Shown: positions 12,130-24,663 of the stretch, piece by piece
How positions within the stretch are numbered: the stretch's first letter is position 1
Layout: the number at the start of each line of letters is the position of its first letter
Origin: Bondarzewia mesenterica
Lineage: Eukaryota; Basidiomycota; Agaricomycetes; Russulales; Bondarzewiaceae
Assembly: GCA_004802705.1 (NCBI GenBank)
Contig: SGPL01000074.1
Coordinates: forward strand, 22,866 to 86,865
Direction of reading: 5' to 3'
Length of the DNA: 64,000 nucleotides
Made by a program: the position numbers and the translations under genes
The notes under the pieces: generated by a model
What the model was told of the DNA's origin: nothing
Databases searched by the model: none
Seen by the model: only the letters and a program-made list of their open reading frames with translations

Positions 12130-12891
12130 CACGCCTCCCTCGAAACTCAAAGTTCTCCCGTCTAATTTCCATTCTCATCAGTGTCACTTCCCACCAATAG
12201 CATCCGACCGTTCCCAACGGCGTCCCCGCTTCCACATCTTGCATATGAATGTATTCTTCCAGCCTCACCCATCAGCGTATTATTTGCATCGTCCTCATCA
12301 GTTTCGTTTTTCCTATATATCATCCCTGACACCGTTCCCGAACTCTTGCACTAATAGTCGCCCCATTGCCATACTGTCTCAAGTAATCTGTTACTTATTC
12401 ATGTGCGTCGATCGTATGCGTTCGTCGGCCTCCTGCTGTGCTTCTATCTACATCTACGTCCTTGCTTTGCTTTAACTCCACTCTCGTCTGTCGATCCCCG
12501 CGACATGTTGCTTTGCAAATGTTGACGGGCCATCCCAGAATATGCATATCAAACTGTCACCCAACTCATTGGTCTCGCCTCGCTTTGTCGCTGTCCTTTC
12601 AGCTGTCCCTTACTGTACTGTTCTCGTACTCGAACGTTCATGCGCGGGTCTCCTTCCGCTCCAGTCGATATCCAGCTCTGTTTATTTTATCACGCACCGT
12701 CACGTCCCTCAGGCCTCAACCTTACTTTATATGCCTAGACCTCCACCCGATTTCAATGATATATATTCGTCTTTTGCCTGGACCTTTGAACCTGTTCTAA
12801 TCCGCCTTCGTAGTCGCCAGACGACAGGAAGAGCCAGAACAAAAAAAAAAACCTCCGAGGTCGGAAGCAAAAAAAAGTGCAGTACGGTGTA
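12130..12891. other. no gene seen
   Basis: Pyrimidine-rich sequence on the plus strand with several short open frames lacking any recognisable product, ending in an A-rich patch near 12841. It is probably 3' untranslated and spacer sequence between the hypothetical gene and the tRNA cluster. Confidence 0.4.
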
Positions 12892-12984
12892 CGTCACCTG
12901 AGCGATTCGAACACTCGCGGGCAAAGCCCAACCGCTGGAAGCTATGATAGCAGGCGATCCCGTTAACCACTCCGGCAAAGTGAC
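12892..12984 (-). tRNA. tRNA-Ser (GCT), with intron
   Basis: Read on the minus strand. A seven-pair acceptor stem (GTCACTT with AGGTGAC), a D arm with AGTGGTTAAC, and an anticodon stem ATCGC/GCGGT with loop CTGCTA give anticodon GCT. An intron of about 11 bases follows position 37. A long variable arm (GGGC-TTT-GCCC) marks a class II serine tRNA, and the T arm is GAGTG-TTCGAAT-CGCTC. The discriminator base is G. Confidence 0.9.
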
Positions 12985-13168
12985 GTATTCAAGTATAGAC
13001 TTAAAATATCATAAGGCTACTATGGAATACTGCCAGTCAACATCAGACAACGAGCAACTTGAGATCATGACCAAAAAGCATACAATTCCGAACAAAAAAA
13101 TAAGTAGTAATTAAGTGAAATCGAGGACATGAGAGACACAAAAGGTTCTTGCAAGACCGCAAAATGCA

Positions 13169-13255
13169 CTGCCCCAGTGAGGCTCGAACTCACGACCTTC
13201 CGATGTGCTAACAGGCGTAACAGTCGGACGCTGTAACCAACTCAGCCATGGGGCA
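13169..13255 (-). tRNA. tRNA-Asn (GTT), copy 1, with intron
   Basis: On the minus strand, acceptor TGCCCCA pairs with TGGGGCA and the discriminator is G. The anticodon stem TCCGA/TCGGA encloses CTGTTA, giving anticodon GTT, followed by an intron of about 13 bases starting CGCCTG. The T loop is TTCGAGC. The mature sequence is identical to the copy at 15208-15292; only the intron differs. Confidence 0.93.
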
Positions 13256-13600
13256 GATATGCATGCTGCATTTTAGAACATAATAATGACATTGATCCCA
13301 GAAAGAAAGTGACGACATAAACCCATTTATCTCTGCCCAATACCAACCCAATACCGTGGGTCTTTGTCTGACGCTCATCCTAAGTCAGAACGTAGCCCTC
13401 ACAAGGTATGTAGGTTCACTGACATAAACTATCGCTATTAAATGTCATATAGAGCAAAGGAAGGCTTCAGCGTCATTATCTGACCCTTGGTATGTCCTTT
13501 GTTCTGTTAAGCTGTGACTCTTTCTTCCCTGCTCCTATGTATCGAGTCAGTATTGACCCGGGCATCATACTCGCAGCTCACCATTAGGACCGTCAAGAGT
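13256..13600. promoter_or_regulatory. upstream region of SER1
   Basis: Spacer between a tRNA-Asn gene and SER1. The open frame containing SER1 runs upstream to about 13514 without an ATG, so this is promoter and leader. Confidence 0.4.
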
Positions 13601-14933
13601 ATGGCCAATTCCCGCGTCATTAACTTTGGAGCAGGGCCGTCAGCACTTCCTGCTTCTGTGCTGGAGAAAGCTGCGGTAGGATTGCTGAACTTTAAAGGCA
13701 CAGGCATAGGCATCGCCGAGATATCTCACCGCTCCAAGGAATTCACGTCATTCATCAACGAACTCGAATCTAGCATCCGCACTCAACTAGATGTTCCATC
13801 CACGCATTCGATCCTATTCACCCAAGGCGGAGGATCTACGCAGTTCTCCGCTATCGTTCTTAATCTCCTCGCACGGCACCGCCTGCTCCATCCCCAGCTC
13901 ACCGACGAGGAGCGCGTTATGGACTATGTACTCACGGGCTCGTGGAGTAAAAAGGCAGCCGAAGAAGCCAAGCGTTTGGGAGGTGGCCGGGTGAACATCG
14001 TCGTTGACGCGCGAAAATATTCGACGGACGGCAAGTCTTTCGACAACATTCCCCCTCACGACGAATTCTCCTTCTCACACGATCCCGCACTCATCTACTA
14101 CTGCGAAAACGAGACCGTTGATGGAGTGGAGTTCTCGCATGAAGAGGATGCGCCGACATCCTTCCCCTACCAGCTAGTCAAGACAGGGGGTCTTCTCCCC
14201 CTCGTCGGCGACTATTCTTCTTCTTTCATGTGCCGCCCTATTCCCCACCTCGCCGATCACGCCGTCATCTTCGCCGGCGCCCAAAAAAATATCGGACCCG
14301 CAGGTCTCACTATCCTCATCGTCCGGCATGACTGCCTCGTCGACGTCGATGCTGCGGCGAAACTCGGTTCTGCGCCCGTGCCGTTGATGATGTCCTACAA
14401 AACACTCGCGGACAGCAAGAGCTTGTATAACACACCCTCCGTGCTGCCCGTGTACATCTCAGGCCTCGTCCTCGAGCGGATGACGAGTCTCGGGGGCCTC
14501 AAGTACTTCGAAGAATTAAACAAGCGGAAATCGGATAAGGTGTATGCAGAGCTGAAAGAGGGCGAGGAGAAGGGGGTGTTTGAGAGGAGAGCACAGGACG
14601 GTTCGGGGAGCTGGATGAATGTCGTCTTTACCGTCCTGGGGGATGGCGCGGAGAAGCGTTTCCTCGAAGGCGCAGAGAAGGAGGGAATGACAGGATTGAA
14701 GGGGCATCGGTGAGTTATTCTGCGCAACGATCTATTGTCCGTACTAAGTGCAACTATCGTTTATAGGTCCGTGGGCGGTACGTGGCCATACCCTGTTCTA
14801 CCTGCCAGCGTACTAATTTATTGATACAGGCATTCGCGTCTCTTTGTATAATGCGATCACTGAAGAGGATGTGGACAAACTTGTCAGTTATATGAAAACA
14901 TTCATTACTCAGGAGGTTAGCAAAGCGCCCTAG
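13601..14933 (+). CDS. SER1: phosphoserine aminotransferase
   Basis: PLP-dependent class V aminotransferase that converts 3-phosphohydroxypyruvate and glutamate to O-phosphoserine and 2-oxoglutarate, the second step of serine synthesis. About 408 residues. The N-terminus VINFGAGPSALPASVLE is diagnostic. FTQGGGSTQFSA holds the phosphate/PLP contacts and FAGAQKNIGPAGLTILIV contains the Schiff-base lysine (AQKN). The C-terminus HRSVGGIRVSLYNAITEED is the usual substrate-arginine region. It has three exons: the first is nearly the whole protein, the second is a micro-exon of 11 nt at 14767-14777, and the third ends at 14933. Start ATG 13601 (MANSRVINF) fits family length. Identical tRNA-Asn genes lie on either side on the opposite strand. 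Confidence 0.96.
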
Positions 14934-15207
14934 GCCGTGCTACAGCAGTAAAGGGAAGGACAAAGTGTATTTCGAATGCTGGATTTCATGTAGCTAAATG
15001 TATGGTCGACAATTCGAGAAATTATTCCACAAAGAATGGAAATGGAAGGATTGTCATGAGATGTCGGGTTTGTTACCTTTGTCTGGCTGCTCGGTCCCAG
15101 CCGGCCAGGTTGCGCGCAATTCTATCCAGACCATAAATTACCCTGTATACTGTCTGTGCATTCTGCTCCCTTCGACGTCTGACGAAAAACATGGAAAAAA
15201 TATCAAC

Positions 15208-15292
15208 CTGCCCCAGTGAGGCTCGAACTCACGACCTTCCGATATACTAAGTCGTAACAGTCGGACGCTGTAACCAACTCAGCCATGGGGCA
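15208..15292 (-). tRNA. tRNA-Asn (GTT), copy 2, with intron
   Basis: Same mature sequence as copy 1, with anticodon GTT in loop CTGTTA and discriminator G. The intron is about 11 bases and begins CGACTTAG, so it differs in length and sequence from copy 1. Confidence 0.93.
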
Positions 15293-15403
15293 TTGCGAGA
15301 TCCGTCCATATTTAATAATAAATACAATATTTTACGTCAGTGTCTAATCAACAGTGGTCGTTAAAGTTGTTATCCATTCCGACTCCATCCAGTGATTCCA
15401 GTC

Positions 15404-16357
15404 ATGGCCAGGAAGAACCACATTGCATCTGCACCTTCCTTGAGGAACTCGAAAAGCGTTGAGCAGTCCTCTGCTGCCTTCCCAGACTTGTCACCCAAGC
15501 ATAATGTCCCCCGTCGCGTCCTACTGGAAGACCAGATCTTACTGCTAGATGTCTGTCATCTCAGTCGCTATCATCCCATAACTTCTGTGAGGTAACTGTA
15601 CCCATTTTATAGCACGTCTTTACGCGTAAGGAATGCAGTCTATTCGTCAGATTCATTGAAAACCAACCTCTGGAGCTCACCCCTCCGAAGAAGAGGGGGG
15701 AGGCCGACCGCCTAAATCGTTCGTCACTCGGTGTTGTGTGCCCAACTTCTATACTATTCACGCTGATCAACGCTATGACATAGACCGTCTATCTATCACA
15801 TCGATTTCCTTTGCGCAACGCTTGTTTGCTCTTCTAAAACCGCATTTTCCAGACTTCCCGTATCCCCCATCTCAGAAACGCCCTGATGCCTCTGCTCGTC
15901 CCGCTCATTCTCTCAATTCGAACATCCGTTTGTACAAATACACACCTTCGCAACATTTTGGTCCGCATTACGATGACTGGGTTCGAGACTCGGAGACCGG
16001 TGCCAAGTCTGAGTGGACCTTACTGATTTACCTGACCGGAGTCGAAGATGGCGTAGAAGGCGGTGAAGTCCGTGTTGCAAGGCAAGATCGTACCTAAATA
16101 ATGTATTCACAATATATTCGCAGACCATCTTCTACGTGAACAACCAACGCAACTCGTCTGAAGCGATTATCGCTCCCCTCATGAGAGGTACTGCTCTCCT
16201 TCACCGGTAAATGCTTGAGTTCCATTACCACCAAAACGGAATCTATTTGTTGACTTATGGTTGTAGGCATGGTCATGAATGTCTGCTTCACGAAGGTTCA
16301 AAGGTTCTCAGCGGGATTAAATATGTCCTTCGCTCCGATGTTATGTTCCTCGGTTGA
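15404..16357 (+). CDS. 2-oxoglutarate/Fe(II) oxygenase, prolyl 4-hydroxylase-like
   Basis: Member of the prolyl 4-hydroxylase alpha-type 2OG-Fe(II) dioxygenases. Five exons give about 240 residues. Exon 1 starts MARKNHIASAPS and ends EDQILLLD; the second reads HVFTRKECSLFVRFIENQ. The third carries NIRLYKYTPSQHFGPHYDDW with the iron-binding HxD pair (His and Asp of HYD), then WTLLIYLTG and EGGE. After splicing TIFYVNNQR comes ALLHRHGHECLLHEG, where the distal iron-binding His and nearby SKVLSG with the 2OG-contacting Lys are found. The end is YVLRSDVMFLG. All catalytic residues appear present. The substrate is unknown: a secretory signal is absent, so a cytosolic or nuclear target is more likely than collagen. 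The stop is 41 bases from the convergent RRP3 stop. Confidence 0.87.
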
Positions 16358-16398
16358 TAATTTCGATGGAGCATATACAACGTATCAGTACCAAACCG

Positions 16399-17967
16399 CT
16401 ATCTCCTCCCTTTCTTTTTCCTCGTTGGCATACCGGCTTCTACAACATCGTCGTCGCGATCCTTGTTGTCCCTGTCGCCTCCATCCTCACGCCTCCGTTT
16501 TCGACCGTGCCCGCCCTTCGTCGCCTGGTCTTTCAGCTCGTTGGCGGCTAACCTGCCGGCCTCATCTACACGCTCCCGTAACAAAGCAACCTCTTCCTTA
16601 TCTGTGGGCCATAGCTCCATTTTTTTCCCAATAACGCTTTCGATCCGCTGGATAAGCTCGACATCGTACTGCGTTACAAGCGTGATAGACTTTCCAGATC
16701 GTCCAGCACGTGCAGTTCTCCCAACTCTATGGATATAGTCTTTTGAATGAGTGGGTATGTCGAAGTTGATGACGACGTCCACGGATGGGAGATCCAAACC
16801 ACTGCATCAAACCATTATAGACGGGATCAGTGAACGAGGAAGTCACCATGCTCACCGACTGGCAACATCAGTTGCGACAAGAACATTCCGACCTCCACTT
16901 TTAAATTTGCTCAGAGCACCTAACCGTTGGCTTTGGCTGAGCTGACCGTGCAGGGGGACCGCAGGAAAGCCCAACGTCCGTAAGATTATGGATAATCTAT
17001 CAAGAGTTTAATTAGCGAATCAAGAATAATGGGCACGCAAGAACGAGACCTTTGAGCATCGTGAACCGTCCTTGTAAATATGATAATGGAGTTTTGCGCC
17101 AATGAGTTTGCGAGGTAAATGAGGTGCACGTCTTTCTGACTCAGTGGTATAAACAAGAAGTATTGCAGCAGTGTGTCAACCGTTGAATATCTGGGAGATA
17201 AGATTCAACACAATCGCAAACATTTAATAGAATAGTCTGCATCACGCACTTCGCTGAGACTTCCACCCGTACTGGGTTGGAAAGACTGGCACGTTGCAAC
17301 TTAGCATTTTTGTGGTCATTGTCGCAGAGTAAAGGTATGTTGTCCGCTCTTTCGGGATGACCTTCAGTATTTTATCAATAACGGTCCCGAAGTCCATGTC
17401 CAGGAGACGGTCTGCCTCGTCAAGGACCTGGATTGATATATTAGCATCTCGCGAAGAGCTCGACAATATCGTCAGACTTACCAAGAATTTAAGCCCCCGC
17501 AGACTGAAGCCTTTCGTGTTCTCCAGGTGGTCATTCAACCGTCCTGGCGTAGCCACGATAATATGCGGCCGCTTTGCCAGAGCGATCGACTGAGATACCA
17601 TGTCCACCCCACCCATGATAACTGCGCACCGTACGCCGATTGCAGAGCCCAAAGCCTCAAATTGCTGTGAGATCTGGTAAGCCAGTTCGCGGGTCGGCGC
17701 CAAAACGCAAGCAAAAAGACCCTTGGGCTCTTCCCAAAGCTTCTGAAGTATGGGAAGGGCAAACGCGGCCGTCTTTCCCGACCCTGTGGAAGCCACACCA
17801 ATTATGTCTCGTCCCTCGAGAGCATGAGGAAGTGCTTCGGCTTGAATATCTGTAGGAGTCTTGAAATTGAGTTGATCGAGTACTTCAAGAAGTGGGTCAA
17901 TAAGACCAAGAGACTGGAATGTTGGATGGGGTGTCGATGAAGTGCTAGCTTCCTCTGGCGAAGGCAT
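16399..17967 (-). CDS. RRP3: DEAD-box ATP-dependent rRNA helicase RRP3 (DDX47)
   Basis: Nucleolar DEAD-box helicase needed for 35S pre-rRNA cleavages and 18S rRNA maturation. Roughly 440 residues in several exons. The Q motif is [19 protein letters not shown] with TPTDIQ; motif I is ASTGSGKT, Ia APTRELA, Ib [28 protein letters not shown]. Motif VI is [13 protein letters not shown] in the last exon. The C-terminal tail is basic (RKRRRED, RKKKGRR), likely for nucleolar retention. The segment [15 protein letters not shown] is closest to the DDX47/Rrp3 group. A normal intron lies between FLV and LDEADRLL. The start at 17967 gives [10 protein letters not shown]. Confidence 0.93.
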
Positions 17968-18269
17968 TTTTGAAAGGATAGAACTACTGACAGCTACTGA
18001 CTTAACCGCGAGCGGGTCTGCAAAGGTCTGCAGAAAACAAGCGTCATTACATCATCTACACTCTTTCTAGGGTTGAAGCCAGCTCTACTGGTCGAAAAGC
18101 TAGACACGTCCCCGGACGTCTCTGAGTCTCCACGGAAGCAGACTTCGGATAGTCAGTCGATAACTATATACAATCCGAGTCTAGATGTGGAAACAGAACA
18201 TTATATTAGATATGCGCACAGTATGGACTGAAAAGTAAAATCAATAATTTATACGCATGGAACAAATTG
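17968..18269. other. spacer between TRAPPC10 and RRP3
   Basis: Both genes run on the minus strand, so this holds the TRAPPC10 3' end and the RRP3 promoter. No other coding signal was seen. Confidence 0.4.
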
Positions 18270-21200
18270 TCAGTCAATCCCATCTCCCATGCCCACAACA
18301 AATGTACTTCTCCCCCCTCTTGGAAGCACAAGGACCTTTTCTGCCCCGTGAACCTGATAGGTTTCACAGTTGGGTAGTGATAGGGTGCCCATAGTCGTCT
18401 CTCCAGCCAGTGGAAGAGCTGTGACGGAGACCTTGGGCAGCGAAAGCTCGCCATGGTGGAGCGCAATTAGTGTTATGCGGACAGTGTACGTTCCATCATG
18501 CTGCCAATACCACTGTTCAGATCTGGGATACGTTTCATAACATAAGAGATCATACCTGAGCTTCGAAGTCTCCCCTCTTTCTACCACTGACAAGCCAATC
18601 CCGTACCATTTCCTCAATGTCAAAACGCATCCTATAACACCGTACGTTGCCCGACTCTCTTGTTCCCCAATGAAAGGAAGTATGAACGGTGAGAGTGGCC
18701 GAAATAGGCTGGCCAGCATATAATGGCCGTAATCGTTCTGATGATGTCATTTGTGAAGAAAAAGGGTTTGGCAAGATACGTATGCGAGCAGCAGAAAGAA
18801 TCTGTTCGCATATCAATCCATGATATTCATGAGCATACAAGTCAATGAAAATCCGCACGTACGTTCATGAGCGGCACGTCAACCGGAATTCGTATCTCGC
18901 GCCAGTCACCATCGTTGATATCTGGAGGTCTGCTATTGCGAAGCATCTACGATGTTTGTCAGGGACCTCTGCCTCCACCTAGAGAACATAGAGAGAACAG
19001 TACCTCCTTCACCCGCTGAAGCATTCGGCCGACTTCACCATCCTCATTGACATCAGGGATTTCAAGCTCTCCGGTGACTCCGTATAACTGTACCCAGCCA
19101 GGGTCACTCTCTAGCGCTTGTATGAAGGTATCAATGAGGAGGCTACGATGCGCCGCACGCTCAGGCCATTCAGCAAGGACGCTGTCGACAGATCGTTCAA
19201 CAAAACCTTCGATCTCTAAGTTCGCTCAATCAGTAAAGTCACCGGAGAAAAGCGGATGGAAATCAAACCATCACGCAACATTCGATATTTTATTGACAGA
19301 CGGAGGGGGTCGCATTCTACACGAGCGCGTCAATAAATGCAGGATATATGACAGACGAACTCACCTCTCCCTTGCTTGGAATCCAACTGAAATAAGAAGT
19401 TGGCGGGTCTTGAAGGTGTGATTGTCTTCTCTGATGGATCAAAATCCGTTGAAGATCAGGCTGATATGGAACTTACCGTGATTTCACGCCGACGTGGGCG
19501 TGTGCTCGAGATGACCAACCCTTCTGATTCACCATTGGCAACCTCTAACTGAGCCACAGCAAGCCGAATATGCTGATAAGAAGTTGTCGATATCGTGAAT
19601 TTAGAGAACAGTCTATGTCCGACGTGTCAGCGAGAGTCTGTCTATAGCTAATTGAAGTCCAACCTTGACCCTCGGAAAAAGTCCTGAACATTTACAGACA
19701 CTGGCAACAACGTCGGGACCCTGCAACTGAGCCACAAGGTTCGCATGACTAAGGGTTCAGAGACTGTACTATATTCGACTGATATGTCAACTTGCTACTT
19801 GTGAAATCGTCAGAAGTACAGTTTCCCAGATAACCACAATACTTACCATGGCATGCAAAGAAGACGCGTCAGAATGAGGGACCAGAATGGGTACAGCCTC
19901 ATCCTGATCAACATTCAGCAGAGAAATCGTGCTATCGCTCGATTCGAGTGACCCTGAAGAATCTACAAGAAATTAAATTCCCCAAGATGCAAGTGAAAAT
20001 GCTATATTGCTCACGTTCACCCTCCATTTTGGCATCTGGGCATCGAAACTGAATGCCTGATGTACTCGATAAAGCTATGACAGCCTTTGACACACAATTT
20101 CGACCTGTGGTGACCGTCATGAGAACATTTGAGGGCATGCCAAGTTCAACTATTCCGAAAGCTAGTCAGATTTGAGTCGTTCAGGCAACAGAAGACATTA
20201 TAAACGCACTGCAGCGAGGTCGTTTGAGCCTTACATCGAACGCACGCAGATCCCTTGCAAGTCGGATTAGCGTGGGAGGTTCAAACTTCTGTCGGGAAGG
20301 TTTGGAAGTAGCTGAGTCCTGACGGTGAACCCATTGGAAACGCAGACGTGACATTCGTGTTTCACTGGATTCATGCAGAAATGTACCCCATGAGGAAGTC
20401 TGTTATATGGCAATCAGTCCAATGCAAACGTAGTGCAACTGATGTCGTGGCGACATACGGGACAGAATAGACTCAGGGTGGTGACGCCAGCAGCCAGGGT
20501 GTGCAGTTTTGCGTTGAATACCAGACGCTCCGACCCCCGACCCTTTAGCGTCACGCTTATCTCGTCCAGAGGTATATCCTAGTATCACAGATGAGCTATT
20601 TGCGCATCAGAAAAAAGCCGATCAGGTCAACGCACGCATGGTAAACGGTTGTGAACAGTGGCATCTATGAAAGAACCATCTTTTGAATCCGCAAGTTTAG
20701 CATCTAGACTTGATATCCGAATAGATATCGCTGGGTGATCTTGATATTGGATGTCTTCGATGTCGACCAAGTGTGTGTCAATGAACATCGTCCATGGCGT
20801 ATATTAGCATCCGTACCTGTGTCCAGGGTTCCAACCGCCTCTTTAACACCTTCGATCAACCACGAAACATATGCCGTTTTGTCGTCTTCTAGCATCAACA
20901 AGTCCTTTCCAAAATCGTCTACGTACGACCTTAGGAAGGAGAGGAGGATGTTGATCCACTGCTGATCCCTTGCTGACCCTAACATCTTGTGAGTTTCAAT
21001 GGCCTGCAAAAGCATGTAAGCTTCTAGCGAAGTCCAATTGTGTGGGGAGTAGTGAGCTGGTAATGATGAGAATGTCTGGAACGCGGCGGATAAACGATGC
21101 CGGTGACTGAAGCAATCATTCAGTTGAAAAAGTTAGGGATGGGCTGGCGAGAATACGCACACATCTAGAGCAGCAAGACTCCCATGAAGCTTGAGCGCGA

Positions 21201-22855
21201 ATTTTCGTCGATTGGCTTTAGCGTATAGCTCAATGGCACGATTCGTAAGGCTGACGTATAAGTCGTAAAAGGCGTCTTTATTCTCCAAAGACGCTAGCAC
21301 GTCAGCTCTGCTGATCTTCTGAGATGAACGATCTCCTTTTCCATTGACAGGATGCGATGAGGAAGACAACGCCATAGAAAAGGGTAGTCTCGATGGCAGA
21401 TGACCAACTTTGATACCTATAATATTTAGCTACAAGACAATTTGGATTTTTGCCCGGGATGAGAACGATTCCAAAAGCCTCACCTGGTTGCGAGCTAACT
21501 CGAGCAACTCAGCCTTGGCGGCATTGAAAGCCAATTGCATGGGAGCATCAATATTGCGTCCCTTCATCCAAGCCTCAGTTTCGTCCACGACGCTGAGCGC
21601 AGACGAATAAATCCAAGATTCGACGAAGTATTGAGGGAGGATAGCCTGGAATGATATTATGACCGAATACTGTACAGGATGACGCCAGACCACATACTTC
21701 GACATCTCGTAGCCGACGCCCGAATGAAGTCAGGAACGTACTCGCTTTCCGACAGACTTCAACAACGTTGCCCAGTTTACCCAAAAGCGCACACTGTCGA
21801 GCAAGGAGATATATCCGAAAGTCGAACACGGAAATACTGTTGGCAAGAATGAGGTCACGATACGATTTCTTGTCGATAGAAAGAAGGGGCATAGAGTCGT
21901 CCTTTGGTTGAGCAGCGATGAGCGTTCCGAACCAAAGAAGACTCTTTTCTCGAAGGACATTAGCGAATGATATTTCGAGTTCATCGTATTGGAGCAGCGC
22001 GTCTTCGTAGAGATTCATTCCTTCGAAGGAGCTAGCTAGACTTTCCTGTACGAGAATGTGAACCAGCAAAAAAATAAGGAAGATGAAGACCCACCTTGAG
22101 GATGAAGAATGTGCAGAAATTCCAACCAGGCATCAACTTCTGACTCTCAGACCGTTTGACTTCCTCGACTCGCTGAGCGACGGCCCAGTCGAAAGCAGAA
22201 AGGACACCATCTTTGATTTTGGAGATTAAATCTGCCCAGGCCGCAGGATTGTCCTGGCCCGTAGTCCACGCTAGCTGCACACACCTACGCCCGACTTCGA
22301 GCACTGCATCTGCGAGCAATTGAGACCACTTACCTGTCGCGTTTATCCGTGTTGAAGTCTGCTCTGATCTTATCCAAGACAGTCCCCTTTATCTGGAAGA
22401 AACCCGAAGCAGCAGCCCTCGCATCTGGCCGTATAACATATACAATAAGCCATTCTTGGTTCTTGCGCTGGCTGACAGTGATGTGCCAGTCCTTGATCTG
22501 CTTTCGAACGCTAGCCTTGTACGTTTCATTATCCTGGATTAATAGTAGTTAGCAGACTATATACCGCAAGTGTTGAGTCATTTACCTCACATATTACAAC
22601 ATAGAGATTAAGCAACGGTTTCTCTAGCAAGGTGGATGGGACTTGAGATGTGAGCTCGTCCCGGACGCTGTCCAGAGCGACTAGTTTCAGCTCCAATTCC
22701 TGAATGGTTCTGATAGAGGGTCGGGTAGCAGGTTTCCAGTGGAGATTTCGAAGAGGAAGGTGAGATGCAAGCCCAATTTGGATCTGTTGCCAGTGGTCGG
22801 AGGAGAGAAATGAAAGTGGGGCTGCGTAAGTGACGAGGGCGCGCCGAGAAGACAT
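18270..22855 (-). CDS. TRS130: TRAPP II complex subunit TRAPPC10 / Trs130
   Basis: Large subunit of the TRAPP II tethering complex, which activates Ypt31/Rab11 (and Ypt1) at the late Golgi. The gene spans about 4.6 kb with many exons; I did not join every one. The N-terminus MSSRRALVTYAAPLSFLSSD is followed by exons with KQIKDWHITVSQRKNQEWLI and DRCVQLAWTTGQDNPAAWAD. A helical region follows (GMNLYEDALLQYDELEISFA, YLLARQCALLGKLGNVVEVC). The C-terminal beta-rich part includes AGQPISATLTVHTSFHW and ends VVGMGDGID. The DALLQYDELE segment is characteristic of the family. No stop or broken splice site was noticed. ALG3 lies upstream on the same strand, 294 bases from its stop. Confidence 0.88.
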
Positions 22856-23149
22856 GTATGAAGGAAAGGTCAGCGATTCCGTGTCCTATGCAGCCACAGA
22901 ACTATTGAGCGTGCATAAGCGGATATCTTCTCAGGTCCTGAGAGGATTAAATATAACTTCAGCGGTGCGTGTTGGAAGCAAGGTTATATGCAAAGTGCTC
23001 GCCCAGTGCCCACACTCAACACCTACAAATCTCTTTTTTTGGCAACTCAGACTTGCCTGATATGGACTCACACAAGCGATTACGTCTACGCAAGGACAAC
23101 TGCATAACAAAGGGTGGTTTCATGCAAAATCAACTGTATCCGTACATAA

Positions 23150-24663
23150 TCAATCCCTTTTGCCAGTAATTACACCTTTGCGCTTCTCTGGAAGGAACCA
23201 TATACCTGCTAGAAGAATCGCATTTGCCGCCACCAAGGCTCCAGATGATAGCGTAGTTGAGGGGAAAGTATTCCAGGCGTATTCAATGATGCCAAGGACA
23301 ATAATTCTAAGGTCGTAGTCAGTCAAACTGATAATAGTACAAGGCAGTATGCTCACTTGATAGCTATCGGGTATGGCGTCCGCCATGCCAAGAACGGTAG
23401 CTGCTGAGCGTACCAGGAGTAGAATTGATAGTGAAGTGACCGGGCGAACACAATTCCTATTAGATTCGAAGTGAAAATAATAGAGGCGACATCTGAAGAG
23501 CACAGGTTTTTATTTGTTTGCGAAGATCGAGCTTCACACATGGCTACCACTCACCATCAGCTGTTACTGGAACCAGTCCACTTGCTTGCATAGGATGTCT
23601 CAAGCCCTTTCGTAGCACCGCTAGAAACCCGCCATCTTTGCGACACCACTTGAACATGCCGAACGCAATCAACATGGAGATATGGAAGAAGAGCAAACCC
23701 CTCGCCAATGTTGGACTCAGGAAAGTAGACTCGTCAAGGAAACGCCAATTGACAGTCCACTTGTACAGAAAGACACGCGAAAGATCGAATGCGTTTACGA
23801 GATAGGACCGCAAATGATGACGCGAGAATGGCCGGGAAAGCGACGCTTGTATGGAGATAATTATGGCGACGAGTCGGGCAGTTTGGAAAACTCCACGGCG
23901 CTTGATGAAAATGACAACAATGCCAGGCAAATACAGTAACGTAGACATTTTTACTGACAGAGCAGCGCTGTGTGACAATATTTTCACAACTGTCATCCAA
24001 TGAAAGGTTCGGAGAGCTTACGAGAAGAAAACTGCACCAAGATCATCTTGTCCGTAGAGCATAGACAAGATCGCCAATTGTGAGGCTACGACGGCCCAGC
24101 AATCATTGAAAAGGCGCAGAACGAAGATGGAGTGAAGCCTTTTTGCTCAAAGGCAAAAGCAGGATGACCCAGTTCGGCAAACCGCCCGCCTTCCGGTATA
24201 TGGTGCAGGAGAGAGCTAAAGATGTGACGTATAATGCAGCGTAGAGTTGCTGCGCCAAAGGGATGTTCTTCCCCTCATTCGTTATCCAATATAACACCTC
24301 ATGGACATAGACATGACCAGCTGGATACCTGCGCGAAAAGGAGTGAGTTGAAAGAGGAAATGCTCAGTCAAGTACCCACACCAAAGGCCCTGTCGGCCCA
24401 GTAATATATGAGTAGTCTCTCTCCCCCTTGATGTACAGTTTTACCTGGTACATATAAGTCTCCCAGTCGATCTCTGTATCTGAAGAGCTGTTAGCTGGTA
24501 AACCACGTCATTACGCATTGCCAGCGAACGAACACGGTACAAATCGAACAATCAGCTGAGTGAGAACTGCATCGCCGGCGATGACGAGCAGCGCTAGAGC
24601 CCAATACAGTTGGGGGTCGAATAGCAGTCGCCGAACGATGTTAGAGGCAGCACAGATGAGCAT
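23150..24663 (-). CDS. ALG3: Dol-P-Man:Man5GlcNAc2-PP-Dol alpha-1,3-mannosyltransferase
   Basis: ER-membrane GT58 enzyme that adds the first lumenal mannose, alpha-1,3-linked, to Man5GlcNAc2-PP-dolichol during N-glycan precursor synthesis. About 420 residues, multipass. The exon [20 protein letters not shown] followed by [17 protein letters not shown] is the ALG3 signature. Later exons give [59 protein letters not shown] and [18 protein letters not shown], all conserved. The C-terminus ends [12 protein letters not shown], a lysine/arginine tail compatible with ER residence. The start ATG at 24663 gives [20 protein letters not shown], in line with the family; the frame is open further upstream. 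Confidence 0.94.

Noticed and set aside
11513..12268. 251-codon open frame on the minus strand, Arg-rich
   Set aside because: It is antisense to a plus-strand model with matching splice phases, in GC-rich sequence, and its translation has no family features.
12727..12978. Minus-strand open frame beginning MPEWLTGSPA
   Set aside because: It overlaps the tRNA-Ser gene, whose structure explains the sequence fully.
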